From Verrucomicrobiota bacterium (lineage in GTDB: Bacteria; Verrucomicrobiota; Kiritimatiellia; CAIQIC01; JAGNIJ01), in contig JAKLGK010000002.1 of the NCBI GenBank assembly GCA_022710725.1, forward strand, positions 248,001-312,000: a stretch of 64,000 nucleotides of DNA, read 5' to 3'. The stretch's first letter is position 1; every line of letters starts with the position of its first letter. A model generated the notes under the pieces. That model made no database searches. It was not told the DNA's origin and was given only the letters and a program-made list of their open reading frames with translations. Position numbers and translations under genes: made by a program. This document shows positions 1 to 9,354 of the stretch, one piece after another.

Positions 1-41
1 GAGACGTTTTACGAACGTAGAAAAGTCCTCGAACAGGATGG

Positions 42-791
42 ATGAGCGAGCCCGGTAAAACGCATGCGAGGGCGTTCCTTCCCGGCGCGGCGTGGGAGCG
101 CGGGGAAACGGAGCTGCCCGCAGATGAAGGCCACCACCTGGCCCGAGTGCTCCGGGTGCGCGCCGGGGACCGGGTGGAAATTTTCAACGGCCGGGGAGGG
201 GAGGGCGCGGCCGAAGTCCTGGAAGTCGTGAAAGACCGGGTCCGCCTTCGCGTCCTGTCCCGCGCGCAGAAACCCGAACCGCGGCCGGCCGTCACGCTGG
301 CCCTGGCGGTCCTGCGCGAAACCCCCATGAACTGGGCGGTCCAGAAGGCCGTCGAGCTCGGCGCGGCCGCGATCGCGCCGGTCTGGACCGCGAGGGGCGT
401 GGTCCGGCCGTCGGGGAAGGAGAATCGATGCCGCCGATGGGAGGCCATCGTCCTCAACGCCGCGCGGCAGTGCCGCGCGGCCTGGCTGCCGTCCGTCGAG
501 GCCCCCGTTGAACTGCCCGCTTTCCTGGCCCGTCCGCGCGAGGGTTTGTTTATCGTCGCCGCGCTGGAGCCCGGCGCCGTTCCGCTGTGCCGGGCCCTGG
601 CCGCGGCGCCCGCGCCGGAGCGCGTGACGGCGCTCGTGGGGCCGGAGGGAGATTTCACGCCCGACGAGTTGCGCGAGGCGCGAGCGGCCGGCGCCGTGGC
701 CGTCACGCTGGGGGCGCGCACGCTGCGCGCCGAGACGGCGGCCTTGTATCTGTTGAGCGCGCTGCAGCACCAGTGGGGGACGGACGGTTGA
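42..791 (+). CDS. rsmE: 16S rRNA (uracil1498-N3)-methyltransferase RsmE
   Basis: RsmE-family SPOUT methyltransferase of 249 residues, the usual family length; it methylates N3 of U1498 in 16S rRNA using S-adenosylmethionine in the cytoplasm. The N-terminal part has the PUA-like pattern (DEGHHLARVLRVRAGD). The C-terminal trefoil-knot SAM site is clear at about residue 200: ALVGPEGDF, followed by LGARTLRAETA. The start at 42 has an AGGAT upstream. The stop codon overlaps a possible TTG start of the next gene, so the two are probably cotranscribed. First gene of the window; only 41 bases precede it. Confidence 0.95.
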   Translation: MSEPGKTHARAFLPGAAWERGETELPADEGHHLARVLRVRAGDRVEIFNGRGGEGAAEVLEVVKDRVRLRVLSRAQKPEPRPAVTLALAVLRETPMNWAVQKAVELGAAAIAPVWTARGVVRPSGKENRCRRWEAIVLNAARQCRAAWLPSVEAPVELPAFLARPREGLFIVAALEPGAVPLCRALAAAPAPERVTALVGPEGDFTPDELREARAAGAVAVTLGARTLRAETAALYLLSALQHQWGTDG

Positions 792-826
792 ACGGTGGTC
801 CGGCAAGGAGCGGTCGCCGGCCGCCG

Positions 827-1699
827 GTGCATGCATTCGGGGCGCGTTTCCTCCTCCGGGCAGGCTGGATCAGCCTGCTGGTTCCCTTATTGGTCGCGGC
901 GGCCGAGCCGGCGCCCCGGGGCTTCCGTGTATGGAGTTCGGACTGGCCCAAGGAGAAAAAGCTGGAGGCGGCCAACGTGGCCGTCATCGGGGGCATGGCG
1001 GTCTACGGGCTCCTGTTCTGGGGGTACGGCGGGCACACGTTCCAGGTCGTCAACGAGCGATGGTTCCAGCGCGATTCGATCCACGGCGGGGCGGACAAGC
1101 TCGGCCACGCCTTCAGCACCTACGTGGCCGCGATGTCGTATGGGGCCGTGTACGAGAACTGGGGATACGACCGGCGCGAGGCCTCGCTGTACGGGGCCCT
1201 GTCCGGGTTGGCGACCTTCTGCATGATCGAGTTCGGCGATGCGTTCAGCCGGCACGGTTTCTCGTTCCAGGATCTGACGGCGGATGCGGCCGGCGCCCTG
1301 TGGGGCTACCTCCGGCGCGAGTGCCCGGCCTTGAGGAGCCTGGTGGATTACCGCGTGTCCTACTGGCCGTCGTGGGGCACGTGGCGCGGATACACCAGCG
1401 ACTGCATCAGCGACTACTCCGGCTTCAAGTATCTCCTGGCCTTCAAGGGCAGCGGGATCAAGGCCCTCTCGTCCACGTGGCTGCGCTACGCCGAGTTTCA
1501 TCTGGGATACTACACCCGGGGCTACGAAAACCAGGATTGGTGCCACTACGGGGAACCCCATCGCAAGGCCTACGTCGGGATCGCCTGGAATTTGTCCGAT
1601 CTTCTGAAGCAGAGAAACTGGCGCCAGGCGGGAACCTTCCTCGAATACTACCAGCTGCCCTTCACCTACCTGCACCAGGGCTTCGATCTCGACCGCTGA
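827..1699 (+). CDS. DUF2279-like membrane-associated protein
   Basis: About 290 residues beginning with a hydrophobic signal/anchor (ISLLVPLLVAAAEP). The core resembles DUF2279/YfiM-type proteins: ADKLGHAFSTY, then an acidic IEFGDAF, then FSFQDLTADAAGALWG. Function unknown in the family. The frame is open much further upstream inside rsmE, but that part is a shadow. I chose GTG at 827 because it gives a clean signal peptide and has AGGAG 16 nt upstream; TTG at 788, which overlaps the rsmE stop, is the alternative. It converges with a second short protein carrying the same motif order on the opposite strand. Confidence 0.7.
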   Translation: MHAFGARFLLRAGWISLLVPLLVAAAEPAPRGFRVWSSDWPKEKKLEAANVAVIGGMAVYGLLFWGYGGHTFQVVNERWFQRDSIHGGADKLGHAFSTYVAAMSYGAVYENWGYDRREASLYGALSGLATFCMIEFGDAFSRHGFSFQDLTADAAGALWGYLRRECPALRSLVDYRVSYWPSWGTWRGYTSDCISDYSGFKYLLAFKGSGIKALSSTWLRYAEFHLGYYTRGYENQDWCHYGEPHRKAYVGIAWNLSDLLKQRNWRQAGTFLEYYQLPFTYLHQGFDLDR

Positions 1700-1716
1700 C
1701 CGGTTACGCGCCGGCT

Positions 1717-2103
1717 TCAGTCGGCCTGGATCACGATCAGGCTGCCGACGATTCCTCCGGCGAGGTCCGCGATCAAATCCTTCCCGCTGAAGTACTTATG
1801 GAGCGGTTTCTCGTCCACGTACTCCTTGACCGAGCCCAGTCCCACCGCCGTGCCCACGCCGATCATGAAGGCGTTGTTGTCCGATTCGTCGTGGTGGAGC
1901 GCCGCCGCGGCGGCCGCCGCGCCCAGCGCGCCGAACGTCGTGAAATGTCCGACCTTGTCCAGGCCGAGCCAATGGTCCTTGGGATGATTGAACGTGATGC
2001 AACCCGAAAGAGACAGGCCGGCCATGAACACCGCGATGGCGCGCACGGGGGCGGACGGATTCATGGACGATTTCTTGACCAATGCGCCCCAACCGTCAAT
2101 CAT
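1717..2103 (-). CDS. YfiM/DUF2279-like lipoprotein
   Basis: Short protein with a lipoprotein signal: hydrophobic AVFMAGLSLSGC ends in a lipobox cysteine. The mature part carries DKVGHFTTFGALG, VKEYVDEK and FSGKDLIADLAGGIVG, which is the K/D-x-x-H ... K-E ... D ... D-L-x-A-x-x-G pattern of YfiM/DUF2279. Start at 2103 is preferred for the AGGA a few bases upstream; ATG at 2064 is an alternative that begins just before the signal peptide. Function unknown; probably envelope-attached. It lies convergent to the larger DUF2279-like gene and divergent from rsmD. Confidence 0.7.
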   Translation of the reverse strand: MIDGWGALVKKSSMNPSAPVRAIAVFMAGLSLSGCITFNHPKDHWLGLDKVGHFTTFGALGAAAAAAALHHDESDNNAFMIGVGTAVGLGSVKEYVDEKPLHKYFSGKDLIADLAGGIVGSLIVIQAD

Positions 2104-2133
2104 TATTCCTGAACCTGAATCCCGAACCCTCGG

Positions 2134-2721
2134 ATGCGCATCACCGGCGGCATATTGAAAGGCAGAATCCTCAAGGTCCCGTCCGGCCCTCTGCGGCCGA
2201 CGCAGGACAAGGTGCGCGCCGCGCTGTTTTCCATGCTGGGCGAGGCCGTGGTCGGCGCGCGCGTCCTGGACCTCTTTGCCGGCACGGGGGCGCTGGGCCT
2301 GGAAGCGTGGAGCCGCGGCGCGGCCCACGTGTGCTGGGTGGATTCGGACCCGGCGGTGCTGCGGGTCCTGCGCGCCAACGTGGACTCCCTGTGCGCGCCG
2401 GGCGGAGGCCGGGCGGAATGCCGCCGGGACGAGGTGTTCCGTTTTCTCGAAAGGCCGCCGGCCGGAGGCGCGTTCGACCTGGTCCTGGCCGATCCGCCCT
2501 ACGACCGGGAAGGGACGCGGCGCTGGCTGGAAAAGACCTTGCTCGCCTTGCAAACCGGTCCTATTCTCGCCCCCGAAGGTTTGCTGGCCTTTGAGCAGAG
2601 CGCGGGCGAGCCGGTCCCTGCGCCGGCGGGCTGGTCCCTGCTCCGGGACCGGAAATACGGAGAAACCCGGCTGCTGTTGTACCGTCGCCAGGCCGGGGAG
2701 TCCGGGGAGAAGAACACATGA
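2134..2721 (+). CDS. rsmD: 16S rRNA (guanine966-N2)-methyltransferase RsmD
   Basis: Class I SAM methyltransferase that modifies G966 of 16S rRNA; 195 residues, typical length. Family marks are the N-terminal MRITGGILKGR, then RPTQDKVRAALFSML, the SAM-binding LDLFAGTGALGLEAWSRGA, and the catalytic N6/N2-type motif ADPPY near residue 120. Its last four bases (ATGA) overlap the coaD start. The rsmD-coaD pairing is very common in bacteria and supports both calls. Confidence 0.96.
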   Translation: MRITGGILKGRILKVPSGPLRPTQDKVRAALFSMLGEAVVGARVLDLFAGTGALGLEAWSRGAAHVCWVDSDPAVLRVLRANVDSLCAPGGGRAECRRDEVFRFLERPPAGGAFDLVLADPPYDREGTRRWLEKTLLALQTGPILAPEGLLAFEQSAGEPVPAPAGWSLLRDRKYGETRLLLYRRQAGESGEKNT

Positions 2722-3206
2722 ACCGAGCGGCCATCTACGCGGGCACGTTTGACCCGATCACGCTGGGGCACCTGGACGTGATCGAGCGCGCCGCGCGCAT
2801 CTTCAACCGGTTGATCCTCGCCGTCGCGGTCAGCACCCGCAAGGCGACGCTGTTCTCCGTCGAGGAGCGGCGCGCCCTGGTGCGGAATGTCGTCCGGCGG
2901 TTCAAGAACGTCGAGGTGGATATCTTCGACGGCCTGCTGGTCCAGTACGCCCGGAAGAAGGGCGTGCGGGTCCTGGTGCGGGGGTTGCGGGCGTTCTCGG
3001 ACTTCGAGTTCGAGTTCCAGATGGCGCTGACCAACCGCAAGATGGCGCCGGACATCGAGACGCTGTTCCTGATGCCGAAGGAGGATTTCAGCTACGTCAG
3101 TTCCAGCACGGTGCGCGAGGTGGCGCAGTACGGGGGGGACACCAGCAGTTTCGTCGCCCCTTCCGTGGAGCGCGCGCTCCAGGCGAAGCTGAAGCCCAGG
3201 GGCTGA
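2718..3206 (+). CDS. coaD: Phosphopantetheine adenylyltransferase CoaD
   Basis: Fourth step of coenzyme A synthesis: ATP + 4'-phosphopantetheine to dephospho-CoA. 162 residues, the normal length. Shows the nucleotidyltransferase motif GTFDPITLGHLDVI (T/HxGH class), VRGLRAFSDFEFEFQMA and the C-terminal SSSTVREVAQYGGD. It overlaps rsmD by ATGA and lies just before yceD. Coenzyme A and ACP synthesis thus sit beside the fatty-acid genes that follow. Confidence 0.97.
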   Translation: MNRAAIYAGTFDPITLGHLDVIERAARIFNRLILAVAVSTRKATLFSVEERRALVRNVVRRFKNVEVDIFDGLLVQYARKKGVRVLVRGLRAFSDFEFEFQMALTNRKMAPDIETLFLMPKEDFSYVSSSTVREVAQYGGDTSSFVAPSVERALQAKLKPRG

Positions 3207-3212
3207 CCCGTC

Positions 3213-3680
3213 ATGCGCATCGACATCCCCAAGGTCCCCGCCGATGGCGGGTGGTACGAAGAGGACGTGCCGGCCTCCGTGCTGGAGTTGGAGGCCGATC
3301 CGCGGGTCCGGCCCGGGGGCCCGATTTCCTGCCGGTTTTTCGTGCAGCGGGTCTCCGGCGAACTCGTGGTGAAGGGCCGCCTCGGCATGCCGGCCTCGCT
3401 CCAGTGCGGCCGGTGCGGCTGTTTTTTCTCGACAACCGTGTCCGATTTGTCTTTCCTACGCGCGTACGACGCACCGGAAGGCACGGAGACCGTGGATTTG
3501 ACACCGGATATCCGGGAGGATATCCTGCTCAGTCTTCCGGCCTACCCCTTGTGTTCCTCGGAATGCAGGGGCCTTTGCGCGCAGTGCGGCCATAACCTGA
3601 ACGAGGGGCCGTGCCCGTGCAAGCCTCCGGCGGTCGGGCCGGGCAAGTGGAGTGCCCTGGATAAATTGAAGGAACTGTAA
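3213..3680 (+). CDS. yceD: DUF177 (YceD-like) protein
   Basis: DUF177/YceD family, 155 residues, found directly before rpmF and plsX in many bacteria; implicated in 23S rRNA metabolism in some organisms. Visible features are LQCGRCGCFF and a second cysteine cluster near the C-terminus, CSSECRGLCAQCGHNLNEGPCPC, that together could bind zinc. Starts six bases after the coaD stop. The synteny yceD-rpmF-plsX-fabH is the strongest support. Confidence 0.9.
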   Translation: MRIDIPKVPADGGWYEEDVPASVLELEADPRVRPGGPISCRFFVQRVSGELVVKGRLGMPASLQCGRCGCFFSTTVSDLSFLRAYDAPEGTETVDLTPDIREDILLSLPAYPLCSSECRGLCAQCGHNLNEGPCPCKPPAVGPGKWSALDKLKEL

Positions 3681-3708
3681 CAACCGGGCTGATCAGGAGG
3701 GTTGGGGA

Positions 3709-3894
3709 ATGGGCGTACCGAAAAGAAAGACATCGAAGAGCAAGCGGCGCATGCGCCAGCGGTCGCAGAAGAAAGCCATTGTGACCGCCCGCGCTTGTCC
3801 GAAATGCGGGGCGCCGCAGCTGTCCCACCGGGTCTGCCCCGAGTGCGGCACGTACAAAGGCCGGCAGGTCCTGATCATTTCGGCGGACGAATAG
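3709..3894 (+). CDS. rpmF: Ribosomal protein L32
   Basis: 61-residue bL32, component of the 50S subunit. The N-terminus MGVPKRKTSKSKRRMR is the basic family signature. Two CxxC pairs (CPKC and CPEC) show this is the zinc-binding form. An AGGAGGG precedes the start by about 9 nt. The stop lies two bases before the plsX start. Confidence 0.97.
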   Translation: MGVPKRKTSKSKRRMRQRSQKKAIVTARACPKCGAPQLSHRVCPECGTYKGRQVLIISADE

Positions 3895-3896
3895 CC

Positions 3897-4898
3897 ATGC
3901 GCGTGGCCGTGGATGCCATGGGCGGGGATTTCGCGCCCGGGGCGATCGTGGCCGGCGCGCTCGAAGCCGCCCGCACCCTCAAGGGCTTGTCGGCGCTCAT
4001 CCTGGTCGGCGACGAGGCGGCCATCCGCCGCGAGCTCGACGGGAAGGGCCCGGTGCCGCCCGTCATCCAGGTGCGCCACGCCTCCGAGGTCGTCGGCATG
4101 GAGGAAAGCCCGGCCACGGCGATCCGCCGCAAGAAGGATTCCTCGATCAACCGCTCCGTGGACATGGTCAAGCACGGCGAGGCCGACGCCGTCTTCTCGG
4201 CCGGCAACACCGGCGCCGCCGTCGCCTCCACCACCCTGAAGCTGCGCACGCTCGAGGGCGTGGTGCGGCCGGCGATCGCCACCGTGATCCCGACCCCTGT
4301 CAAGCCGTTCGTGATGATCGACTCGGGCGCCAACACGGATTCGAGCCCCGCCATGCTGGCCCAGTTCGCCGTGATGGGGTCGGTCTACTCCCGGGAAATC
4401 ATCGGGCGGAAAGAGCCGAAGGTGGGCCTCTTGAGCATCGGCGGCGAGGACAGCAAGGGCAACGAGTCCACCAAGGAAGCCTTCAAGATCCTCGAGAAGG
4501 CGCCGTTGCACTTCCACGGCAACGTGGAGAGCTCCGATATCTACAACGGGGTCGTGGACGTCGTGGTCTGCGACGGGTTCGTCGGCAACGTCGTCCTCAA
4601 GACCAGCGAGAGCGTGGCGCGGACCATCTCCCGCTGGATCCGCGAGGAGTGCTCGAAGAACCCCGTCCGCATGCTCGGCGCGCTGCTCGCGCGCGGGGCG
4701 TTCGGCTCGATCCGCAAGCGCTCGGACCCCGCCACGTACGGCGGCGCCCCGCTGCTCGGCGTGGGCGGAACCTGCCTGATCGGCCACGGCTCCTCCTCGC
4801 CTCGCGCCGTGTGCAACGGCATCCGCGTCGCGGCCGAGTCCGTGTCGCATCATATCAACCAGATGATCGTGGATGGCATTCGCAACCTGGGGAATTAG
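3897..4898 (+). CDS. plsX: Phosphate acyltransferase PlsX
   Basis: Converts acyl-ACP to acyl-phosphate, the acyl donor for membrane phospholipid synthesis; a soluble, membrane-associated enzyme. 333 residues with the hallmark N-terminus MRVAVDAMGGDFAP, FSAGNTGA and GVGGTCLIGHGSS. The frame is open upstream over rpmF, but the true start is the ATG at 3897, two bases after the rpmF stop. It belongs to the rpmF-plsX-fabH-fabD-fabG-acpP-fabF operon. Confidence 0.97.
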   Translation: MRVAVDAMGGDFAPGAIVAGALEAARTLKGLSALILVGDEAAIRRELDGKGPVPPVIQVRHASEVVGMEESPATAIRRKKDSSINRSVDMVKHGEADAVFSAGNTGAAVASTTLKLRTLEGVVRPAIATVIPTPVKPFVMIDSGANTDSSPAMLAQFAVMGSVYSREIIGRKEPKVGLLSIGGEDSKGNESTKEAFKILEKAPLHFHGNVESSDIYNGVVDVVVCDGFVGNVVLKTSESVARTISRWIREECSKNPVRMLGALLARGAFGSIRKRSDPATYGGAPLLGVGGTCLIGHGSSSPRAVCNGIRVAAESVSHHINQMIVDGIRNLGN

Positions 4899-4900
4899 CA

Positions 4901-5923
4901 TTGAAAGACACCAAGCGCATTCATCCGGCCGTGGTCGGCCGCACGGTCTCCATCGTAGGCATCGGATCCTATGTCCCCGACCGCATCCTGACCAATGCCG
5001 ACCTGGAAAAAATGGTCGACACGACGGACGAGTGGATCACCACGCGCACGGGCATCAAGGAGCGGCATATCGCGGCGCCCGACCAGGCCTCCTCCGACCT
5101 CGGCGCCGAGGCCGCCCGCCGCGCGCTGGCCGACGCCGGGATATCCCCGGAGGACGTGGACATGATCGTGCTCGGGACGATCACCCCGGACATGGGGTTC
5201 CCCAACACCGCCTGCTTCGTCCAGGCCAAGATCGGCGCCAGGAACGCCTTCTGCTTCGACATCGAAGCCGCCTGCTCGGGCTTCCTCTACGCGCTCGAGA
5301 TCGGCCGCCAGTTCGTCAGCACCGGGACGATGGAAACGGTCCTGGTCATAGCGGCCGAGAAGATCACGTCCATCCTCGACTGGAAGGACCGGAACACCTG
5401 CGTGCTGTTCGGCGACGCCGCCGGCGCGGTGGTCCTGCGGGCGCGCGGGGCCGCCCACGGCGTGATGTCGTCCGTCCTCGGGTCGGACGGGACGCTGGCC
5501 GAGTTACTGATGCTCCCCGGCGGCGGAAGCCGCTACCCGGCCACGGAGGAAACCGTGCGCCAGCGTCTCCATTACATGAAGATGGCCGGCCGCGAGGTCT
5601 TCAAGCACGCCGTCACCAATATGAGCCGCGCCGCCACGGACGCGCTCAGGAGCAGCGGCCTGGGCACCGACGACATCCGCTGGATCATCCCGCACCAGGC
5701 CAACCTCCGCATCATCGAGGCCATCGGCGAGCGGTTGGGCGTCGGGAAGGACAAGGTCGTGGTGAACCTGGACCGCTACGGGAACAGCTCGGCCGCCACC
5801 ATCCCGCTGGCCCTCGATGAGTTGTACCGGCAGGGCAAGCTCCAGAAGCACGACAAGATCCTGATGGTCGCCTTCGGCGGCGGCTTCACCTGGGGCGCGT
5901 CCGTCGTCGAGTGGGACAAGTAG
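4901..5923 (+). CDS. fabH: Beta-ketoacyl-ACP synthase III FabH
   Basis: Initiates type II fatty-acid synthesis by condensing an acyl-CoA with malonyl-ACP. 340 residues with a Cys-His-Asn triad: EAACSGFLYALE (Cys), WIIPHQANLRI (His) and LDRYGNSSAATIP (Asn). TTG at 4901, three bases after the plsX stop and preceded by GGGGA, is the best start and gives slightly more than the usual length. The N-terminal 14 residues before the conserved VSIVGIGSYVPD are extra. Confidence 0.96.
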   Translation: MKDTKRIHPAVVGRTVSIVGIGSYVPDRILTNADLEKMVDTTDEWITTRTGIKERHIAAPDQASSDLGAEAARRALADAGISPEDVDMIVLGTITPDMGFPNTACFVQAKIGARNAFCFDIEAACSGFLYALEIGRQFVSTGTMETVLVIAAEKITSILDWKDRNTCVLFGDAAGAVVLRARGAAHGVMSSVLGSDGTLAELLMLPGGGSRYPATEETVRQRLHYMKMAGREVFKHAVTNMSRAATDALRSSGLGTDDIRWIIPHQANLRIIEAIGERLGVGKDKVVVNLDRYGNSSAATIPLALDELYRQGKLQKHDKILMVAFGGGFTWGASVVEWDK

Positions 5924-5980
5924 GGCGTGCGGAATGCCGAAGGACGAAGGCGGAATTTCCTGAACCCTAGGAGCTGTTCC

Positions 5981-6913
5981 ATGAGCCATACAGCCATTCT
6001 CTTCCCCGGCCAGGGCGCCCAAGCGGTCGGCATGGGCAAGGATCTGGCCGAGGCGTTTCCCGCCAGCCGGGCCGTGTTCGATACGGCCAACCGGGTGCTG
6101 GGCTTCGACCTGGCCAGACTCTGCTTCGAGGGGCCGATCGAGGAACTGACGAAGTCCTCGAACACGCAACCCGCGATCTTCACCGTCAGCGCCGCCTGCT
6201 TCGCGGCGCTGCGGGCGCAGCGGCCGGACGTCGCGTTCGCCGCGACGGCGGGCTTGAGCCTGGGCGAGTGGTCGGCGCTCTGGTACGCGGGCTCGATCTC
6301 GCTGGAGGACGCCCTGCGGGTGCTGCAGGCCCGCGGGCGGTTCATGCAGGAGTCCTGCGACGAGCGGCCGGGCGGCATGGTGAGCATCATCGGCGCCGCG
6401 CCCGACAAGGTCCAGGCCCTGTGCGCGGCCACAGGCGTCGAGGTGGCGAACTTCAATTCGGCCGATCAGATCGTGTTGAGCGGCCCGGCGGACCGCATCG
6501 CCGAGGCGGCGAAGCGCGCCGCCGAGTTCGGCGCTCGAAAGGCCGTGAAGCTCAACGTGGCCGGCGCCTTCCACTCGTCCCTGATGGCCTCCGCGGCGAG
6601 GAAACTGGAAGCCCTGCTGGCCGGCGTGACGTTCAAGGCGCCCGCCCGGCCGGTCTTCTCCAACGTCTCGGGCCGGCCGCACGGCTCGCCCGACGAGATC
6701 CGCCAGCTGATGGTGCAGCAGGTCACCTCGTCGGTCCGGTGGATTTCCTGCGTGGAGGGCATGAAGGCGCAGGGGATCCGCGCGCACCTCGAATGCGGCC
6801 CCGGGAAAGTGCTGGCGGGCCTGGTCAAACGAATTGACAAGGATGCCGCCGTCCATAACATTAATGACCGCCCCACGCTGGAGGGGGCCTTGAATTCGGG
6901 CGCTATCGCCTAG
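5981..6913 (+). CDS. fabD: Malonyl-CoA:ACP transacylase FabD
   Basis: Loads malonyl onto ACP for chain elongation. 310 residues from the ATG at 5981, which has AGGAG about 8 nt upstream; the longer frame from 5927 would add a non-conserved extension. Motifs: [13 protein letters not shown] at the N-terminus, the nucleophile elbow [10 protein letters not shown] (Leu instead of the more usual His before Ser, a known variant) and the His region [10 protein letters not shown]. Between fabH and fabG. Confidence 0.96.
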   Translation: MSHTAILFPGQGAQAVGMGKDLAEAFPASRAVFDTANRVLGFDLARLCFEGPIEELTKSSNTQPAIFTVSAACFAALRAQRPDVAFAATAGLSLGEWSALWYAGSISLEDALRVLQARGRFMQESCDERPGGMVSIIGAAPDKVQALCAATGVEVANFNSADQIVLSGPADRIAEAAKRAAEFGARKAVKLNVAGAFHSSLMASAARKLEALLAGVTFKAPARPVFSNVSGRPHGSPDEIRQLMVQQVTSSVRWISCVEGMKAQGIRAHLECGPGKVLAGLVKRIDKDAAVHNINDRPTLEGALNSGAIA

Positions 6914-6927
6914 GAGCGGATACGCAT

Positions 6928-7671
6928 ATGGGACAATTGGATGGCAAGATCGCGCTGGTGACGGGCGCGGCGCGCGGGATCGGGCAGGCCATCGCCGTCA
7001 AGCTGGCCTCCGAGGGCGCGGACATGGCGCTTTGCGACGTCCAGGCCGACTGGCTCGCGGAGACCGCCGCCAAGGTGGCCGGCCTGGGCCGGAAGGCGGA
7101 GTGCATCGCCGTGGACGTCTCGAAGGCCGAGCAGGTGCAGGCGGCCATCGAGAGGGCGGAGAAGGCGTTCGGCCGCATCGACGTGCTGGTCAACAACGCC
7201 GGCATCACCCGCGACACGTTCCTCGTGCGCATGAGCGAAGAGGACTGGGACCAGGTCCTGGACATCAACCTCAAGGGCGCCTTCCTGTTCATCAAGGCCG
7301 CCGCGCGCGGCATGATGAAGCAGCGCCGCGGGGCCATCGTGAACGTGGCCTCCATTATCGGCTTGATCGGCAACGCCGGTCAGTGCAACTATTCGGCATC
7401 CAAGGCGGGGTTGATCGCTCTGACCAAGTCCGTGGCCCGGGAATTCGCGTCGCGGGGCATCCGGGCCAATGCCGTGGCCCCGGGCTTCATCCAGACGCGG
7501 ATGACGGATCAGCTCGCCGAGGAGATCAAGAATAAGATGTTGGGCGCCATTCCGCTGGGCCGCTTCGGGCAGCCGGAGGACGTGGCCAACGTTGTGACGT
7601 TCCTGGCGAGTGACGCGTCGTCGTACGTTACGGGCCAGGTGCTTACGATCTGTGGTGGCATGGTGATGTGA
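6928..7671 (+). CDS. fabG: 3-oxoacyl-ACP reductase FabG
   Basis: NADPH-dependent short-chain dehydrogenase reducing 3-oxoacyl-ACP. 247 residues. Cofactor site [19 protein letters not shown], the catalytic Ser/Tyr/Lys in VNVASIIGL and NYSASKAGL, and the C-terminal [15 protein letters not shown] are all typical of FabG. It starts 14 bases after fabD and is followed by acpP, confirming its role. Confidence 0.97.
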   Translation: MGQLDGKIALVTGAARGIGQAIAVKLASEGADMALCDVQADWLAETAAKVAGLGRKAECIAVDVSKAEQVQAAIERAEKAFGRIDVLVNNAGITRDTFLVRMSEEDWDQVLDINLKGAFLFIKAAARGMMKQRRGAIVNVASIIGLIGNAGQCNYSASKAGLIALTKSVAREFASRGIRANAVAPGFIQTRMTDQLAEEIKNKMLGAIPLGRFGQPEDVANVVTFLASDASSYVTGQVLTICGGMVM

Positions 7672-7699
7672 GAGAGAAACAGAAAGAGGAGAAGAACCC

Positions 7700-7942
7700 A
7701 TGGCGTTGGAAGACAAAGTCAAAGAGATCATCGTGGAGCAGCTCGGCGTCAATCCCGAACAGGTCACCCCCGAGGCTTCGTTCATCGAGGACCTGGGCGC
7801 GGATTCGCTCGGCACCGTCGAGTTGGTCATGGCCTTCGAGGAAGAGTTCGGCGCGGAGATCCCGGACGAGGACGCCGAGAAGCTGACCTCGGTCGGCGCG
7901 GTAATCACCTACCTGAAGGAAAAGGGCTTCGGCGCAGCCTGA
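7700..7942 (+). CDS. acpP: Acyl carrier protein
   Basis: 80-residue acidic acyl carrier protein. The 4'-phosphopantetheine attachment serine is in [19 protein letters not shown] near residue 38. Preceded by AAGAGGAGAA about 8 nt before the ATG. Sits between fabG and fabF as in many fatty-acid operons. It is followed by a stable hairpin, so its message may be processed or partly terminated before fabF. Confidence 0.97.
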   Translation: MALEDKVKEIIVEQLGVNPEQVTPEASFIEDLGADSLGTVELVMAFEEEFGAEIPDEDAEKLTSVGAVITYLKEKGFGAA

Positions 7943-7960
7943 TTCCGTGTCGTAGTTTCA

Positions 7961-8006
7961 GGTCGGGAGCTCTCCGCGCGGGAGTTCCCGGCCTGCCTTT
8001 CATTTT
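7961..8006 (+). terminator. Hairpin after acpP, attenuator-like
   Basis: Twelve base pairs (7961-7972 with 7982-7993, two of them G-U) enclose a 9-nt loop. A T-rich but interrupted tract (tgcctttcatttt) follows. This looks like a leaky rho-independent terminator or a 3' stabilising hairpin that would allow more acpP than fabF message. Inference from structure only. Confidence 0.55.
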
Positions 8007-8079
8007 CCATCGGCATCGGCAGGGCGAAGGCGCGGAATAGGATCGGCGCGGTTGAGATTCGTTTGAACAGGGGGCGGAC

Positions 8080-9321
8080 ATGACAGGCAGGAAAGTAGTG
8101 GTAACGGGACTGGGCGTCGTTTCCCCGCTGGGGTGCGACGTGCAGAAATTCTGGGAGCGCCTTCAGGCCGGCCACTGCGGCATCCGCCGCATCCAGACGT
8201 TTGACGCGTCGGCCTACTCGGCGCAAATCGCCGGCGAGGTCGTCGAGTTCGATCCCGCCCCCTACATCTCCAGGAAAGAACAGCGGCACATGGACCCGTT
8301 CAGCCAGTACGGGGTCGTGGCCGCCAAGCTGGCCGTCGCGGATTCCGGGCTGGTCCTCGACCAGGTCAACCGCGAGCGCGCCGGCGTCGTCGTCGGCAGC
8401 GGCATCGGCGGCCTGCAGGTCTGCTACGAGCAGAGCAGGAACCTCATCGAGCGCGGGCCGGGCCGCTTTTCGCCGTTCATGATCCCCCAGATGATCGTCA
8501 ACATCTTAAGCGGGCAGATCGCCATCGAGTTCGGCTTCCAGGGCCCCAACTTCTGCGTGGTCTCCGCCTGCGCCTCTGCCACGCACTGCCTGGGCGAGTC
8601 GCTGCGGATGATCCAGCATGACGAGGCCGACATCATGATCGCCGGCGGCGCCGAAGGGTCGATCTGCGAGCTCGCGCTGGGCGGATTCGCCGCCATGCGC
8701 GCCTTGAGCACCCGGAACGACGACCCCGCCACGGCCAGCCGCCCGTTCGACAAGGACCGCGACGGCTTCGTCATGGCCGAGGGCGCCGGGATCCTGGTCC
8801 TGGAGGAGCTGGAGCACGCGAAGAAGCGCGGCGCGCGCATCTACTGCGAACTCGCCGGCTACGGCCGCACCTGCGACGCCTACCACATCACCGCCCCCGC
8901 CGAAGGCGGCGCGCACGCGGCGCGCGGGATGAGCCTGGCCATGCAGGACGCCGGGCTGACGCCGGCCGACATCGATTACATCAACGCGCACGGCACCAGC
9001 ACCCCGCTCAACGACAAGGGCGAGACGGCGGCGATCAAGGCGGCCCTCGGCGAGGCGCGGGCGCGCCAGATCATGATCAGCTCCACCAAGTCCATGCACG
9101 GGCACATGCTCGGCGCGGCGGGCGGCGTGGAATCCATCGCCTGCGCGATGACGCTGAAGCACGGCGTGATCCCGCCCACGATCAACTACACGACGCCCGA
9201 CCCGGAATGCGACCTCGACTACGTGCCCAACCAGGCGCGGCAGGCGAAGGTCCGGGCCTGCCTCAACAACTCCCTCGGGTTCGGCGGGCATAACGCGACG
9301 CTCTGCTTCAAGGCCGTGTAA
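8080..9321 (+). CDS. fabF: Beta-ketoacyl-ACP synthase II FabF
   Basis: Elongating condensing enzyme of type II fatty-acid synthesis; 413 residues. N-terminus [15 protein letters not shown]; active-site cysteine in [11 protein letters not shown]; catalytic histidines in [11 protein letters not shown] and [13 protein letters not shown]-terminal [15 protein letters not shown]. Separated from acpP by 137 bases holding a hairpin. Last gene of the fatty-acid operon; the next gene is convergent. Confidence 0.97.
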   Translation: MTGRKVVVTGLGVVSPLGCDVQKFWERLQAGHCGIRRIQTFDASAYSAQIAGEVVEFDPAPYISRKEQRHMDPFSQYGVVAAKLAVADSGLVLDQVNRERAGVVVGSGIGGLQVCYEQSRNLIERGPGRFSPFMIPQMIVNILSGQIAIEFGFQGPNFCVVSACASATHCLGESLRMIQHDEADIMIAGGAEGSICELALGGFAAMRALSTRNDDPATASRPFDKDRDGFVMAEGAGILVLEELEHAKKRGARIYCELAGYGRTCDAYHITAPAEGGAHAARGMSLAMQDAGLTPADIDYINAHGTSTPLNDKGETAAIKAALGEARARQIMISSTKSMHGHMLGAAGGVESIACAMTLKHGVIPPTINYTTPDPECDLDYVPNQARQAKVRACLNNSLGFGGHNATLCFKAV

Positions 9322-9354
9322 AGGATCAACCCCGTTTCCTCGGCGCGGTGGGGG

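Noticed and set aside
3693..4901. Long antisense open frame opposite plsX
   Set aside because: Alanine/arginine/histidine-rich reading typical of the antisense strand in high-GC genes; plsX on the plus strand is unmistakable.
5927..5980. Extended N-terminus for fabD
   Set aside because: ATG 5981 has a good Shine-Dalgarno and begins right at the conserved [11 protein letters not shown]; the extension is not family-like.
6241..6300. FabD GLSLGE as a catalytic defect
   Set aside because: Leu in place of His before the nucleophilic Ser is a known functional variant among FabD proteins; the Ser and later His are present.
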